Counted from the stretch's first letter, positions 16,651 to 25,328 are shown. The stretch: DNA of 47,702 nt from an uncultured Candidatus Melainabacteria bacterium (GCA_934699705.1 CAKUXD010000012.1:1-47702), one strand, 5' to 3'. Numbers and translations are program-made. The notes: generated by a model not told the origin, from the letters alone.

Positions 16651-18510
16651 ATGGGATTACTAGAGAAAAAACCTGAAAAAATTATAAAAGAAGCATTAAA
16701 AGTATTGGACAAAAAACAACTTTCATTGATTGTTCATGGAAGTAGTTTCCCAGATTTAGAAAATGAAGATACTGCGTATGGAAATTATAACTCAAATGGA
16801 GCAAAGAAATTAATCGACTCTATTGCGGGTGTATTTACGTCAATTCAACTAGGTCCAAATGGAAAATTAAAATCTTGTGATAGTTCACCTTATACAAGTA
16901 CAATTTTCTCTGGAAACCCTTTGTTTATTGATTTAAAGCAATTAACAACTGAAAAATGGGATTTTATTTTATCAAATGAAACTTTTGAAGCTATTGTAAA
17001 TGAAAATCCAAATAAAGGAATTAATAAAACGGCTTTTTCTTACGCGTATCGTCGCCACGATGATGCTTTAAATGAAGCGTATGGTAATTTTATAAAATCA
17101 GAAAATTTAAAAAGACGTCAAAAGCAATTTGAAATTTACAAACATGAGAATGCTTACTGGTTAGATAAAGATGCTTTATACCAAGCGTTATCAGTTGATA
17201 ATGGAAACGATTACTGGCCATTATGGAAATCAGAAACAGATAAAAACTTATTCAATCCAAAATCTATTGAACAAAGAATGGAATATGCAAAACGTATTGA
17301 AGAAGTTGAAAAGAAATATGAAAGAGAAATTAATCTTTATAAATTCTGCCAATTTGTATTGAACTGTCAATCAGAAGAAACAAAGGCTTATGCCGATAAA
17401 AAGAAAATTAAAATGATTGCAGATAGACAAGTTGCATTTTCAGATAGAGATATTTGGGCATATCAACAATATTTCTTAGACGGTTGGTGCTTAGGTTGTC
17501 CTCCTGATTACTTCTCAAAAGACGGTCAAGCGTGGGGATTTCCGGTAATGGATCCAGAAAGTTTGTTTAATCCTGATGATACGCTGGGTGAAGGTGGAAA
17601 ATTAATGAAGGAATTATTCAAAAAAATGTTCCGCGAAAATAAAGGTGGAGTTAGAATTGACCATATTGTTGGCTTAATCGACCCTTGGGTTTACAGAGCT
17701 GGTAAAAAACCTAAAATTGAAGAAGGTGCAGGAAGATTATATTCTTCTCCTGAACATGAATTTTTATCAAAATACGCAATTGTTGATGAAAAAGACTTAA
17801 ATTTAGAAGTTACAGCAGATAATGAATTACGCGTAAAATCTTTAAATAAAAAACAAATTAAAAAATACGGCAGATTAATTGAAAAAATTGTAATTGCTGC
17901 AGCAAAAGAAGAAGGTTTAAGTAAAAATTCAATTATTTGTGAAGATTTAGGTACATTAACTAACCCAGTAGCCGCAGTTTTAAAAGAATATGGTTTATTG
18001 GGCATGAGATTAACTCAATTTGTTGTGCCTGAAAAAGAAGACCACCCATATAGATGTAAAAATATTACAGAAAAATGTTGGGCAATGGTTGGAACTCACG
18101 ACAACAGACCAATTGCAATGTGGGCAGATGAACTAGTAAATACACACGAAGGATATTTACACGTAAAAGCTTTGGTTGAAGATTTATATGATTATGTAGA
18201 AAATAAAGATGATATTATTGTTAAAATGACTCAAGATGCTGAAATTTTATCAAAAACAAAATTGATTGAAATTTTTGCGTCAAAAGCTGAAAATATTCAA
18301 ATCTTCTTTACTGATTACTTTAATGTAAAAGATGTTTACAATGTTCCAGGAACTTCTGGTGATGCAAATTGGTCTTTAAGATTACCAAACAATTTTGAAA
18401 CCTTGAATAAAATTGATTTACCAGAAATATTAAAAATGGCAATTGAAGCAAGAGGCAAAGAATTTGCATCTAAGCACGCTAAATTAATAGAAAGTTTAAA
18501 TAATATATAA
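16651..18510 (+). CDS. malQ: 4-alpha-glucanotransferase (amylomaltase, GH77)
   Basis: Transfers alpha-1,4-glucan segments between chains and releases glucose, in glycogen or maltodextrin metabolism. 619 residues. The three catalytic acids are visible: nucleophile D337 in VRIDHIVGL, acid/base E431 in ICEDLGT, and D484 in GTHDNRP. The N-terminus differs from the common 500-residue amylomaltases and adds about 100 residues. The start has an AAAGGAG RBS. It is followed after 2 bases by the TPR/NHL gene, so the two are probably co-transcribed. The giant GH13-like protein at 29519-33589 may act on the same substrates. Confidence 0.88.
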   Translation: MGLLEKKPEKIIKEALKVLDKKQLSLIVHGSSFPDLENEDTAYGNYNSNGAKKLIDSIAGVFTSIQLGPNGKLKSCDSSPYTSTIFSGNPLFIDLKQLTTEKWDFILSNETFEAIVNENPNKGINKTAFSYAYRRHDDALNEAYGNFIKSENLKRRQKQFEIYKHENAYWLDKDALYQALSVDNGNDYWPLWKSETDKNLFNPKSIEQRMEYAKRIEEVEKKYEREINLYKFCQFVLNCQSEETKAYADKKKIKMIADRQVAFSDRDIWAYQQYFLDGWCLGCPPDYFSKDGQAWGFPVMDPESLFNPDDTLGEGGKLMKELFKKMFRENKGGVRIDHIVGLIDPWVYRAGKKPKIEEGAGRLYSSPEHEFLSKYAIVDEKDLNLEVTADNELRVKSLNKKQIKKYGRLIEKIVIAAAKEEGLSKNSIICEDLGTLTNPVAAVLKEYGLLGMRLTQFVVPEKEDHPYRCKNITEKCWAMVGTHDNRPIAMWADELVNTHEGYLHVKALVEDLYDYVENKDDIIVKMTQDAEILSKTKLIEIFASKAENIQIFFTDYFNVKDVYNVPGTSGDANWSLRLPNNFETLNKIDLPEILKMAIEARGKEFASKHAKLIESLNNI

Positions 18511-18512
18511 TT

Positions 18513-19361
18513 ATGATAAAGAAAATAAGTCTTGTTTTAGCGATAATATGTTTAATACCTGCATGCGCTAGTGCGTTTGTGGCTAATGAAGCTCGTCTTG
18601 AATATAATAAAGGCGTTGATTGCTACAAAATTGGACAATATGAGAAAGCTGCTGAATATTTCAGAAGTGCGATTAATATCAGTCCTGATTATATTGATGC
18701 TTATTATGATTTAGGCAGTATCTTAGAGTATTTGAAACAGTATAATTCAGCACTTACCGTATTTGAACAAATTGTTGTAAGACAGCCCGACGATTATGAA
18801 GCAGTTTATAAAGCCGCTAATGTCGCATTCATTTTAGGACAATATGAAAAAACTTTAAAATATATATCAATAATTCCAAGAAGCTCTCAACAATACGATT
18901 TAGCGCAAACTCTTGCAAGAAAAGCAAAATCGACAAATGTTGGGGGAAAAGATATAAAAGTCCCTTTACAATCTATTGATACCAGTAAATTCCCTCAAAA
19001 TTCATTTTTATTTGAAGGTATTCAAGGTCCAACAGGCATGGTTACTGATGATTTCGGTAATCTTTATGTCGCTTGTTATTCAGATAACGCAATTACAAAA
19101 ATTTATCCTGACGGAAAGAGAGTTATTTTTGTAAAAGATAAAAGAATAAATGGTCCGATAGGCTTGGCAATCGACGTTGCAGGAAATATTTATGTTGCAA
19201 ATTACGGAAATAACAATATTTTAAAAGTATCAAAACAAGGTACTATAAAGGTTTTGGTTGCGAACATTGATAAACCTTATGGCTTGTATTTAAGCGGAAA
19301 TATGTTATACATTTCTTCTCAAGGCTCTAATTCTGTTCTTCGTTACAAACTTCAAAAGTAA
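18513..19361 (+). CDS. Secreted TPR and NHL-repeat protein
   Basis: 282 residues. The signal peptide (1-21) ends in ACASAF; the Cys could instead make it a lipoprotein, but the lipobox is poor. TPR units occupy about 27-130 (for example GQYEKAAEYFRSAINISPDY). From about 165 there are NHL/SMP-30-like beta-propeller strands (GLAIDVAGNIYVANYGNNNI), too few for a closed propeller alone. Such proteins scaffold or sense ligands outside the cytoplasm. The gene starts 2 bases after malQ. Its last 35 bases overlap the end of the convergent metF. Confidence 0.8.
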   Translation: MIKKISLVLAIICLIPACASAFVANEARLEYNKGVDCYKIGQYEKAAEYFRSAINISPDYIDAYYDLGSILEYLKQYNSALTVFEQIVVRQPDDYEAVYKAANVAFILGQYEKTLKYISIIPRSSQQYDLAQTLARKAKSTNVGGKDIKVPLQSIDTSKFPQNSFLFEGIQGPTGMVTDDFGNLYVACYSDNAITKIYPDGKRVIFVKDKRINGPIGLAIDVAGNIYVANYGNNNILKVSKQGTIKVLVANIDKPYGLYLSGNMLYISSQGSNSVLRYKLQK

Positions 19362-20214
19362 GATTTTTTAAAATGTTTGTAACAGAATAGGCTTTATTTA
19401 AAGTGAAGAAATGCAAACCTTTTATACCATTTTCAATAAGTTGAGCGCATTGTTCTGTTGCAAAATCAATGCCTAATTTTTTAATATCGTCTTTGTTGTC
19501 TTTGAATTTTTCAAGATTATCGATTAATTTTTTAGGTAATGTAACTTTTGCTAGGGATAACATTTTATCTAATTGTTGGTAGCTTAATATTGGCAAAATT
19601 CCTGCGATAACAGGCGTTTTTATATTTTCTTTTTCTAAAAGTTCTAAATATTTAAAAAATTTTTCATTATTAAAAAACATTTGAGTAAAAATTGCGTCAG
19701 AGCCAGCATTTATTTTAAGTTTTAAGTTTTGGATATCCGTTTTTAAATCTGGTGCATCAATATGACCTTCGGGATAGCCTGCAACTGCTATTGAAAAATT
19801 TGTTTCAGATTTTAGGTAAGTTACAAGTTCGTTTGCGTATCTAAAATCTCGATGGCAAACCAAGCAATCTTGGGGTTCATCGCCTTTTAAAGCAAGAATA
19901 TTTTCAATACTAAGCTTGTTTAATTCGTCTAAATATTGATTAATTTGCTCTTTATTAGAACAAACGCATGTAAAATGAGGCATTGTGTTAAATTTTTTTG
20001 CAGAAAGCTGTTTAACAATTTCAAGTGAATGCTCTTTGTTAGAACCGCCCGCGCCGTAGGTTACAGAAATTAGAGCGGGTGAAAATTTATTCAATTCGTT
20101 GATTTCTTGGTATAAACTTTCAGTTTTTTCGCCTGTGTCGTCGTTTTTAGGTGGAAATATTTCATAAGATATAACTGTTTTATCACTTTGAGAATAAATA
20201 TCTTTTAGTTTCAT
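19327..20214 (-). CDS. metF: Methylenetetrahydrofolate reductase
   Basis: Reduces 5,10-methylene-THF to 5-methyl-THF for methionine synthesis. A 295-residue TIM barrel with family motifs YEIFPPK (residues 17-23), ISVTYGAGGS (near 50), HFTCVC (near 80), ILALKGDEP (near 110) and TQMFFNNEKF (near 180). It carries no Cys-rich or corrinoid extension. Its start lies only about 10 bases after an extended -10 box and has no Shine-Dalgarno, so the mRNA may be nearly leaderless. It converges on and overlaps the TPR/NHL gene by 35 coding bases, and it is divergent from the 6S RNA candidate. Confidence 0.93.
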   Translation of the reverse strand: MKLKDIYSQSDKTVISYEIFPPKNDDTGEKTESLYQEINELNKFSPALISVTYGAGGSNKEHSLEIVKQLSAKKFNTMPHFTCVCSNKEQINQYLDELNKLSIENILALKGDEPQDCLVCHRDFRYANELVTYLKSETNFSIAVAGYPEGHIDAPDLKTDIQNLKLKINAGSDAIFTQMFFNNEKFFKYLELLEKENIKTPVIAGILPILSYQQLDKMLSLAKVTLPKKLIDNLEKFKDNKDDIKKLGIDFATEQCAQLIENGIKGLHFFTLNKAYSVTNILKNLTFEVCNEEQN

Positions 20215-20223
20215 GATGAAATT

Positions 20224-20232
20224 ATTATATCA
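20224..20232 (-). promoter_or_regulatory. Extended -10 promoter of metF
   Basis: TGATATAAT on the minus strand is a perfect extended -10. It ends 9 bases before the metF ATG, which predicts a 5' leader of only a few bases. No matching -35 is seen at 17 bases. Confidence 0.5.
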
Positions 20233-20252
20233 CAATTTATTAACCTGTACAC

Positions 20253-20281
20253 TTGAAAAGTTTAAAAACATGTGCCATAAT
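20253..20281 (+). promoter_or_regulatory. Promoter of the 6S RNA candidate
   Basis: TTGAAA (20253-20258) and CATAAT (20276-20281) are exactly 17 bases apart. Transcription would start near 20288, just at the base of the closing helix of the RNA. The tRNA-Met gene has the same TTGAAA-N17 layout, with CAGAAT as its -10. Confidence 0.65.
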
Positions 20282-20287
20282 AGTATT

Positions 20288-20475
20288 ACTTTGCATAGAT
20301 GTTTATTTTGTTCCTACATTTTTAATTAACGGGAGAATTGACTCTACTGGCATTGAAGTATACCGACCGATAACCTTGTGTTATACGCCAGTCGGAAACG
20401 GATTAGTCAAGGCGTTCACCCACCTGCGAGATCACGCAGGCAACAAAATCGCATTTGTGCAAAGTTCTTTTTTTA
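20288..20475 (+). ncRNA. ssrS: Probable 6S RNA
   Basis: A gene-free but GC-rich, highly structured stretch of about 185 bases, the usual 6S size. The closing helix pairs 20291-20301 (UUGCAUAGAUG) with 20452-20462 (two G-U pairs) and 20305-20312 with 20442-20449 (AUUUUGUU/AACAAAAU). A large central bubble follows, with a small hairpin CCUGCG/CGCAGG (20423-20440) on its 3' side. The upper arm stacks UUGACU/AGUCAA (20338, 20405), ACUGGC/GCCAGU (20346, 20387) and GUAUA/UAUAC (20358, 20382). This closing stem, bubble and arm architecture mimics an open promoter and binds RNA polymerase. Flanked by a promoter and a U-rich tract. Confidence 0.65.
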
Positions 20476-20488
20476 TTTTATTTTTTAT
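20466..20488 (+). terminator. U-rich tract ending the 6S RNA candidate
   Basis: A nearly uninterrupted run of T directly follows the closing helix of the RNA (20291-20462) and could release the polymerase using that helix as its terminator stem. Some read-through into aroF is possible, since no separate aroF promoter is evident. Confidence 0.4.
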
Positions 20489-20530
20489 GATATTATTTAC
20501 CTAGATTATTAGATTATAGGGGTATGAAAA

Positions 20531-21589
20531 ATGATTATAATTATGGAACCTGGAACGTCAGAAGATAATATTCAACGCGTTGTTAAAACACTAGAAAAAC
20601 ACGAATTTAGAGTGGTTTTAAACAGAGGTGATTTAATGACAGTTATCGCTGCAATTGGTGATAAGAGAATATTTGACCCACATGCTTTGGGTTCATTAGA
20701 AGGTGTAAGAGAAGTAAAAGTTATTACAGAGCCTTATAAATTAGCATCAAGAGAAGCAAAAAACAAAGATACAGTTGTAAAATTTGATAATGGAGTTATG
20801 GTTGGCGGATTAGAAAGACCTGTTATTATTGCTGGTCCTTGTTCTGTTGAACCTGAATATCAAGGATTGTTAGATGTAGCTTATGCTGTAAAAGAAATGG
20901 GTTGCCAATTTTTAAGAGGCGGTGCTTTTAAACCTAGAACTTCCCCTTATGATTTTCAGGGATTAGAAGAAAAAGCGCTAATTTACCTTGCAAGAGCAAA
21001 AGAAAAAACAGGATTGTTGGTTGTTTCTGAATTAATGGATTCAGCTGATATGCCTATGTTTGAAGCTTATGTTGATGTAATTCAAATTGGTGCTAGAAAT
21101 ATGCAAAATTTCTCACTATTGAAGGCAGTTGGCAAATCTAAAAAGCCTGTATTATTAAAACGTGGTGGCGCTTCTACAATCAGAGAATTTTTGTTAGCAG
21201 CGGAATATATTATGTGTAACGGTAACGAAAATGTTATTTTATGTGAACGTGGAATCAAGAGTTTTGACCAATCCTTTACGAGAAATGTTCTTGATATTTC
21301 TGCAGTTCCTGTAATTAAAAAATTATCACACTTGCCAATTATTGTTGACCCAAGTCATGCAACAGGCAGAAGATATTTAATCGAACCAATGTCAAAAGCT
21401 GCGTTGATTGCTGGCGCACATGGTATTATGATGGAAGTTCATCACGACCCAGATAACGCATCATCTGATGGCGCACAAAGTTTATCAATTGAACAGTTTA
21501 CTGATGTGGTAAAACGTATTAATAAATTAATCGGTCGTATCGACTACGATAACAGAATGCTAAAACAAGAATTAGAGGTAACTGAATAA
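20531..21589 (+). CDS. aroF: 3-deoxy-7-phosphoheptulonate synthase (DAHP synthase)
   Basis: The first step of the shikimate pathway: condenses PEP and erythrose-4-phosphate. 352 residues. An N-terminal ferredoxin-like/ACT-type regulatory domain (about 1-68) precedes the TIM-barrel catalytic domain of the Thermotoga-like type I-beta class: IIAGPCSVE (about 97-105), FLRGGAFKPRTSPY (about 131-144), KRGGAS and IVDPSHATGRR (metal-binding His). The N-terminal domain gives feedback control in relatives. The start at 20531 is favoured by AGGGGT eight bases upstream. It sits directly behind the 6S RNA candidate. Confidence 0.95.
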   Translation: MIIIMEPGTSEDNIQRVVKTLEKHEFRVVLNRGDLMTVIAAIGDKRIFDPHALGSLEGVREVKVITEPYKLASREAKNKDTVVKFDNGVMVGGLERPVIIAGPCSVEPEYQGLLDVAYAVKEMGCQFLRGGAFKPRTSPYDFQGLEEKALIYLARAKEKTGLLVVSELMDSADMPMFEAYVDVIQIGARNMQNFSLLKAVGKSKKPVLLKRGGASTIREFLLAAEYIMCNGNENVILCERGIKSFDQSFTRNVLDISAVPVIKKLSHLPIIVDPSHATGRRYLIEPMSKAALIAGAHGIMMEVHHDPDNASSDGAQSLSIEQFTDVVKRINKLIGRIDYDNRMLKQELEVTE

Positions 21590-21630
21590 TGTTGACAGGG
21601 CATTATTAGTTGCCCTTCAAGAGTATAAAC

Positions 21631-22140
21631 TTACTCCACAATGACAATATCAACTTTTTTATCGTGTGGTTCTATTGGAAGTTCTTCTATTAACAATTCC
21701 TTTGGAATACAGACAATTGTTTTTGCCTTAGTGTGTGTAATTAGCCTGTCATAAAATCCTTTACCATAGCCCAAACGATAATTATTTTTATCAACCATCA
21801 AGGCTGGTACTATTATTAAATCTAAAATTTTTGCAGAAACTGGTGATGTTCTTGGCTCTTTTATGCCAAATGCTTTAATTTCCAGTTTATCACCTTTTTT
21901 ATATGGGCAAACATTTAATGTTAAACCGTTCATTTTGGGCAGATAAAATTTTTTATCCTCGTTTAAAAGTTCAAGTAAATTTATTTCGTCTTTTAGGGGG
22001 TAAAATATCATTACGTGCTTTGCGTTATGAAATTCTTCACTATTTTTGACTTTTTCGCATAAAACATGGCTGATATTTTTTATATCAAGCTCTTTTCTGA
22101 TAGATTTTGCTTTTGCTCGTAAGTCGGTTTTTTTCTGCAT
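21631..22140 (-). CDS. 5-formyltetrahydrofolate cyclo-ligase
   Basis: ATP-dependent conversion of 5-formyl-THF to 5,10-methenyl-THF, which recycles a folate dead end. 169 residues. The family signature GYGKGFYDR occurs at residues 124-132, N-terminal basic residues (RAKAKSIRKEL) contact ATP, and IVPALMVD lies before the signature. It belongs functionally with metF and thyX. It converges on aroF across a 41-base gap holding only a small inverted repeat (GGGCA/TGCCC), and it is divergent from cobO across 26 bases. Confidence 0.92.
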   Translation of the reverse strand: MQKKTDLRAKAKSIRKELDIKNISHVLCEKVKNSEEFHNAKHVMIFYPLKDEINLLELLNEDKKFYLPKMNGLTLNVCPYKKGDKLEIKAFGIKEPRTSPVSAKILDLIIVPALMVDKNNYRLGYGKGFYDRLITHTKAKTIVCIPKELLIEELPIEPHDKKVDIVIVE

Positions 22141-22166
22141 ATTTTTAATATATAATAAATTTAGTT

Positions 22167-22742
22167 ATGGTACAAGAAAATTCAAATTTGTTTAACCCAA
22201 AATGGGCAAAACATGGTTATATTCAAGTTTATACTGGGAATGGAAAAGGTAAAACGACTGCTTCCTTGGGGCTTTGCATGAGAGCTTTAGGACGTAACTG
22301 GAAGGTACTTTTAGTTATGTTTACTAAAGGTGGGGATAATTACGGTGAATTGATTTCTTTTAAAAAATTATCAAAAGAAATTAATGATAATTTAACCATA
22401 GTTCAAGCAGGTTTAGATAGAATTGTATATTCAGACAATGCTAACACGCAGGATAAACAAATTATTCAAAATGGTTGGAAAATTGTTAAAGAAGCTATTA
22501 AAAATAATCAATACAACCTTATAATTATGGACGAAGTAAATATTTGTCTTGATTTAGGTTTGTTGGATTTGAAGGAAGTAGTGGAAACATTGAAAAATAA
22601 GCCTGAAGAAATGGAAATAGTGCTTACAGGAAGAAATGCTAAAAAAGAGATTATCGATATTGCTCATCTAGTGTCAAAAATCGAACCAATAAAGCATTAT
22701 TGGGATACAGGTGTTATCGCAAGAGAAGGAATTGAGTATTAA
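22167..22742 (+). CDS. cobO: Cob(I)yrinic acid a,c-diamide adenosyltransferase (CobO/BtuR type)
   Basis: Adenosylates the cobalt of corrinoids using ATP. 191 residues. A P-loop variant GNGKGKTTA begins at residue 24, IMDEVNICLDLGL is the Walker-B-like strand, and VLTGRNA is a family motif. The CobO/BtuR family is distinct from PduO. No other cobalamin gene lies here, so the role may be salvage of corrinoids. The last four bases (TTAA) are shared with the stop of the convergent radical SAM gene. Confidence 0.9.
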   Translation: MVQENSNLFNPKWAKHGYIQVYTGNGKGKTTASLGLCMRALGRNWKVLLVMFTKGGDNYGELISFKKLSKEINDNLTIVQAGLDRIVYSDNANTQDKQIIQNGWKIVKEAIKNNQYNLIIMDEVNICLDLGLLDLKEVVETLKNKPEEMEIVLTGRNAKKEIIDIAHLVSKIEPIKHYWDTGVIAREGIEY

Positions 22743-24010
22743 AGCGTTTTTATCATATCAATAATTTCTTTTACAGAATTTGAATTTTGTACGATAAAGA
22801 AATTTTGATGTGTTTTCTTTCTTACATAATCAAGTGTTTTTCCGTCTAGGAACACTTCTGAGAAGGCTTTGAGCATTATTGATGGAATAATTGTAATATC
22901 AGCTTTTTTGTCTTTTATTGAATTAATTAAATCGTCGCTTGTTATTAACCCTGCAACTGTGATGTTATTACCCCAATAAGTTGATTTTACTGGAACACAT
23001 TCGCAAGTTAAGTTTTTCACGTTTTGATTAAGTTTTTCGCAAACTTTTTTAATTGCATATTCTGCTGCGTATGAAGTCGCAAATGTTATTTTTGTTTCTT
23101 TTTTGATTGATTTTGGAAGTTTTAGTTTTTCAAATTCATCAAGTAAAAGTCTTAAAGTCCCAACGCCATCGCTTAATTGAGAGAAGTTTCCATAATATTC
23201 TGTTGGCGGAATTTCTTCTCCAGCAAGTAAAAAGAATTCATCAGAACAACAAACTCCTTTGTATTTTGAAGCAATTTTTAAAGTTTCTTTTGCAATCGTT
23301 TCATCAACTTGTTTAAGCATATTATCATTTCTAAATTGAGTTAATCCAACTGGCACAATTGCCGTTGATAAAACAGCATTCTTTAAGGATTTTAAATCTT
23401 TTAATGTTCGGTCTAATTCTGCGCCATCATTAAAGTCTGGGCAAAGTACGATTTGACAATGAAATGGAATTTCTTGTTTCTTTAACCATTTTAAGTTGTC
23501 CATAATTTTTCCTGCATTAGGATTTCTAAGCATTTTAACGCGAAGTTCAGGGTTAGTTGTATGTACAGAAACATATAAAGGCCCTAGATGCATTCTTGCT
23601 ATGCGGTTTTTGTCTTCTTCTTTTAAGTTTGTAAGCGTTACATACGTTCCTTGTAAATAAGAAAGCCTGTAATCATCGTCCTTGATGTATAAAGTATCTC
23701 TTAATCCTTTTGGTTGTTGGTCAACAAAACAAAAAATACATTTATTTAAACAAGGTTTAATTTTGTCAAAAACAGCTGATTCGAAAATTATACCTAAAGG
23801 TTCGTCAAAATCTTTTTCAATTTCTATATCTTCAAGTTCTCCGTTTAATTTTTTTACAGAAAGAGTTAAAAATTCTGTTTTGCAGTAAAAATTGTAATCT
23901 ATCAGGTCGGTTAATTTGCAACCATCAATTGAAAGAATTTCATCGCCTGCTTCAAGTTCTATTTCGTCAGCAATTGAGTCTAGTTCAACATCACTAATTA
24001 TTGCGGGCAT
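22739..24010 (-). CDS. DUF512-type radical SAM protein with N-terminal PDZ-like domain
   Basis: About 423 residues. An N-terminal PDZ-like segment (LEAGDEILSIDG) comes first. A radical SAM core follows with C-x3-C-x2-C (C87, C91, C94 in CLNKCIFC) and then FVDQQPKGLRDTLYIKDDDYRLS, the hallmark of this family. The DUF512 domain is C-terminal. Its reaction is unknown. I chose the ATG at 24010 because GGAG lies seven bases upstream; a further in-frame ATG at 24031 would add seven residues. The start overlaps the end of the PadR-type gene by 17 bases, so translation is coupled. Confidence 0.85.
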   Translation of the reverse strand: MPAIISDVELDSIADEIELEAGDEILSIDGCKLTDLIDYNFYCKTEFLTLSVKKLNGELEDIEIEKDFDEPLGIIFESAVFDKIKPCLNKCIFCFVDQQPKGLRDTLYIKDDDYRLSYLQGTYVTLTNLKEEDKNRIARMHLGPLYVSVHTTNPELRVKMLRNPNAGKIMDNLKWLKKQEIPFHCQIVLCPDFNDGAELDRTLKDLKSLKNAVLSTAIVPVGLTQFRNDNMLKQVDETIAKETLKIASKYKGVCCSDEFFLLAGEEIPPTEYYGNFSQLSDGVGTLRLLLDEFEKLKLPKSIKKETKITFATSYAAEYAIKKVCEKLNQNVKNLTCECVPVKSTYWGNNITVAGLITSDDLINSIKDKKADITIIPSIMLKAFSEVFLDGKTLDYVRKKTHQNFFIVQNSNSVKEIIDMIKTL

Positions 24011-24524
24011 TTTCTTTCTCCAAGTTTTCAATTAGTGAAATAAAATTTTGATATTCACATAAAGTATTATCTAAAATAACTCTTTGATAGAACGTAAGAG
24101 GTGTATATTCGTCATTAAGAGTGTTTTCCGCTGAAAATTTATGTTCCATAGCACGAAGTTTTAAGTTTGCAAAAAGTTTTTCACACTCATCTTGTGATAA
24201 AAAAGAGGCACAAGCTATTTTTATTCTTGCATTTGAGAAAAATTGTATTGGATTTTCAGATAAATTTTCTAACAACATTTTTTTTAGCTCTTGTAAGCCA
24301 TCATTTGTTATTGAATAAAATCCAGATTGTTTGCCACCTTCGGACATTGCACGACGTGAACGAATAAAACCATCTGCCTCAAGTCTTTTAAGCGCAGGTT
24401 TTATTGCGCCAAAACTAGGTTTTGTGTAGGCAGAAAAAGAGTCTAAAATGGCTTTTTGTATGCCATACATAGTTAATTCTCTTTTTATTAATAAAAATAA
24501 GATTAATTGTTCTAACATACACAT
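23994..24524 (-). CDS. PadR-family transcriptional regulator
   Basis: 176 residues. An N-terminal winged helix of PadR type (about 1-80: LTMYGIQKAI, SFGAIKPALKRLEADGFI, FYSITNDGLQEL) is followed by a C-terminal helical dimerisation domain of the Vir type. Repressors of this family respond to small molecules and are often next to their target. Here it overlaps the radical SAM gene and is probably co-transcribed with it. The start is uncertain: ATG at 24524 or 24518, neither with a good RBS. Confidence 0.85.
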   Translation of the reverse strand: MCMLEQLILFLLIKRELTMYGIQKAILDSFSAYTKPSFGAIKPALKRLEADGFIRSRRAMSEGGKQSGFYSITNDGLQELKKMLLENLSENPIQFFSNARIKIACASFLSQDECEKLFANLKLRAMEHKFSAENTLNDEYTPLTFYQRVILDNTLCEYQNFISLIENLEKENARNN

Positions 24525-24540
24525 ATTTTAGCATAAAAAT

Positions 24541-24568
24541 TTGGAGAAAATTTTTTTTAGATTATAAT
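24541..24568 (+). promoter_or_regulatory. Probable promoter of the uppS-rdgB unit
   Basis: TTGGAG (24541-24546) and TATAAT (24563-24568) are 16 bases apart and 30 bases before the uppS start. Confidence 0.4.
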
Positions 24569-24597
24569 AATTATGTACTTATAAATAGTAGGATTTT

Positions 24598-25326
24598 ATG
24601 GAAACCTTAATAAATTTAGAAAATATAAATGAAATTGTAAAAGAAACTAATCTAAAGCACATTGCAATTATTATGGACGGCAACAGACGCTGGGCAAAAT
24701 TGAAAAATTTGCCGTCTGCAATGGGACATAAAAAAGGTGTTGATGCGCTAAAAGAAACGCTTAAAGCGTGTGATGATTTTGGAGTAAAATATTTAACAGT
24801 TTATGCTTTTTCAACTGAAAATTGGAAACGCAAACAAGAAGAAGTTGATTTTTTAATGGATTTATTTTGTAAAACCCTGAAAAATGAAACTTTAGAAATG
24901 CATCAAAAAAATGTTGTTATAAGTTTTATCGGAGATACTTCAAAATTATCTCCAAAGTTGCAAGAAATTTTACGCGAATCAACTGAATTAACGAAGGACA
25001 ACACAGGTGTTCATTTGCAAATTGCATTTAACTATGGTTCGCGAGATGAAATTGTTCATGCGGTTAAAAACATTGTTAAAAAAGGTGTTTCAGCTGATGA
25101 AATTACAGAAGATTTAATTTCATCTGAATTATATACTGCAAATACTCCAAATCCTGATTTGCTGATTAGAACAGGTGGAGAGATGAGAATTTCAAATTAT
25201 TTGTTATGGCAAATTGCTTACTCAGAATTTTATGTTACTCAACAATTTTGGCCAGAATTTGGAAAAAATGCTTTGGCTGAAGCGATTATTGAATTTAAAA
25301 ATCGACAAAGACGTTTTGGAGTTTAG
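24598..25326 (+). CDS. uppS: Undecaprenyl diphosphate synthase
   Basis: A cis-prenyltransferase that makes the C55 lipid carrier for peptidoglycan. 242 residues. IAIIMDGNRRWAK (residues 22-34) has catalytic D27, YAFSTENWKR is near residue 80, and DLLIRTGGEMRISNYLLWQ and YSEFYVT are the C-terminal signature. Length and motifs are normal. rdgB follows after two bases, so they form an operon. Confidence 0.97.
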   Translation: METLINLENINEIVKETNLKHIAIIMDGNRRWAKLKNLPSAMGHKKGVDALKETLKACDDFGVKYLTVYAFSTENWKRKQEEVDFLMDLFCKTLKNETLEMHQKNVVISFIGDTSKLSPKLQEILRESTELTKDNTGVHLQIAFNYGSRDEIVHAVKNIVKKGVSADEITEDLISSELYTANTPNPDLLIRTGGEMRISNYLLWQIAYSEFYVTQQFWPEFGKNALAEAIIEFKNRQRRFGV

Positions 25327-25328
25327 AA

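Noticed and set aside
20253..20504. An 83-codon frame starting with TTG and carrying hydrophobic ends
   Set aside because: It starts inside a promoter -35 box, has no RBS, and its middle is the highly structured 6S RNA candidate.
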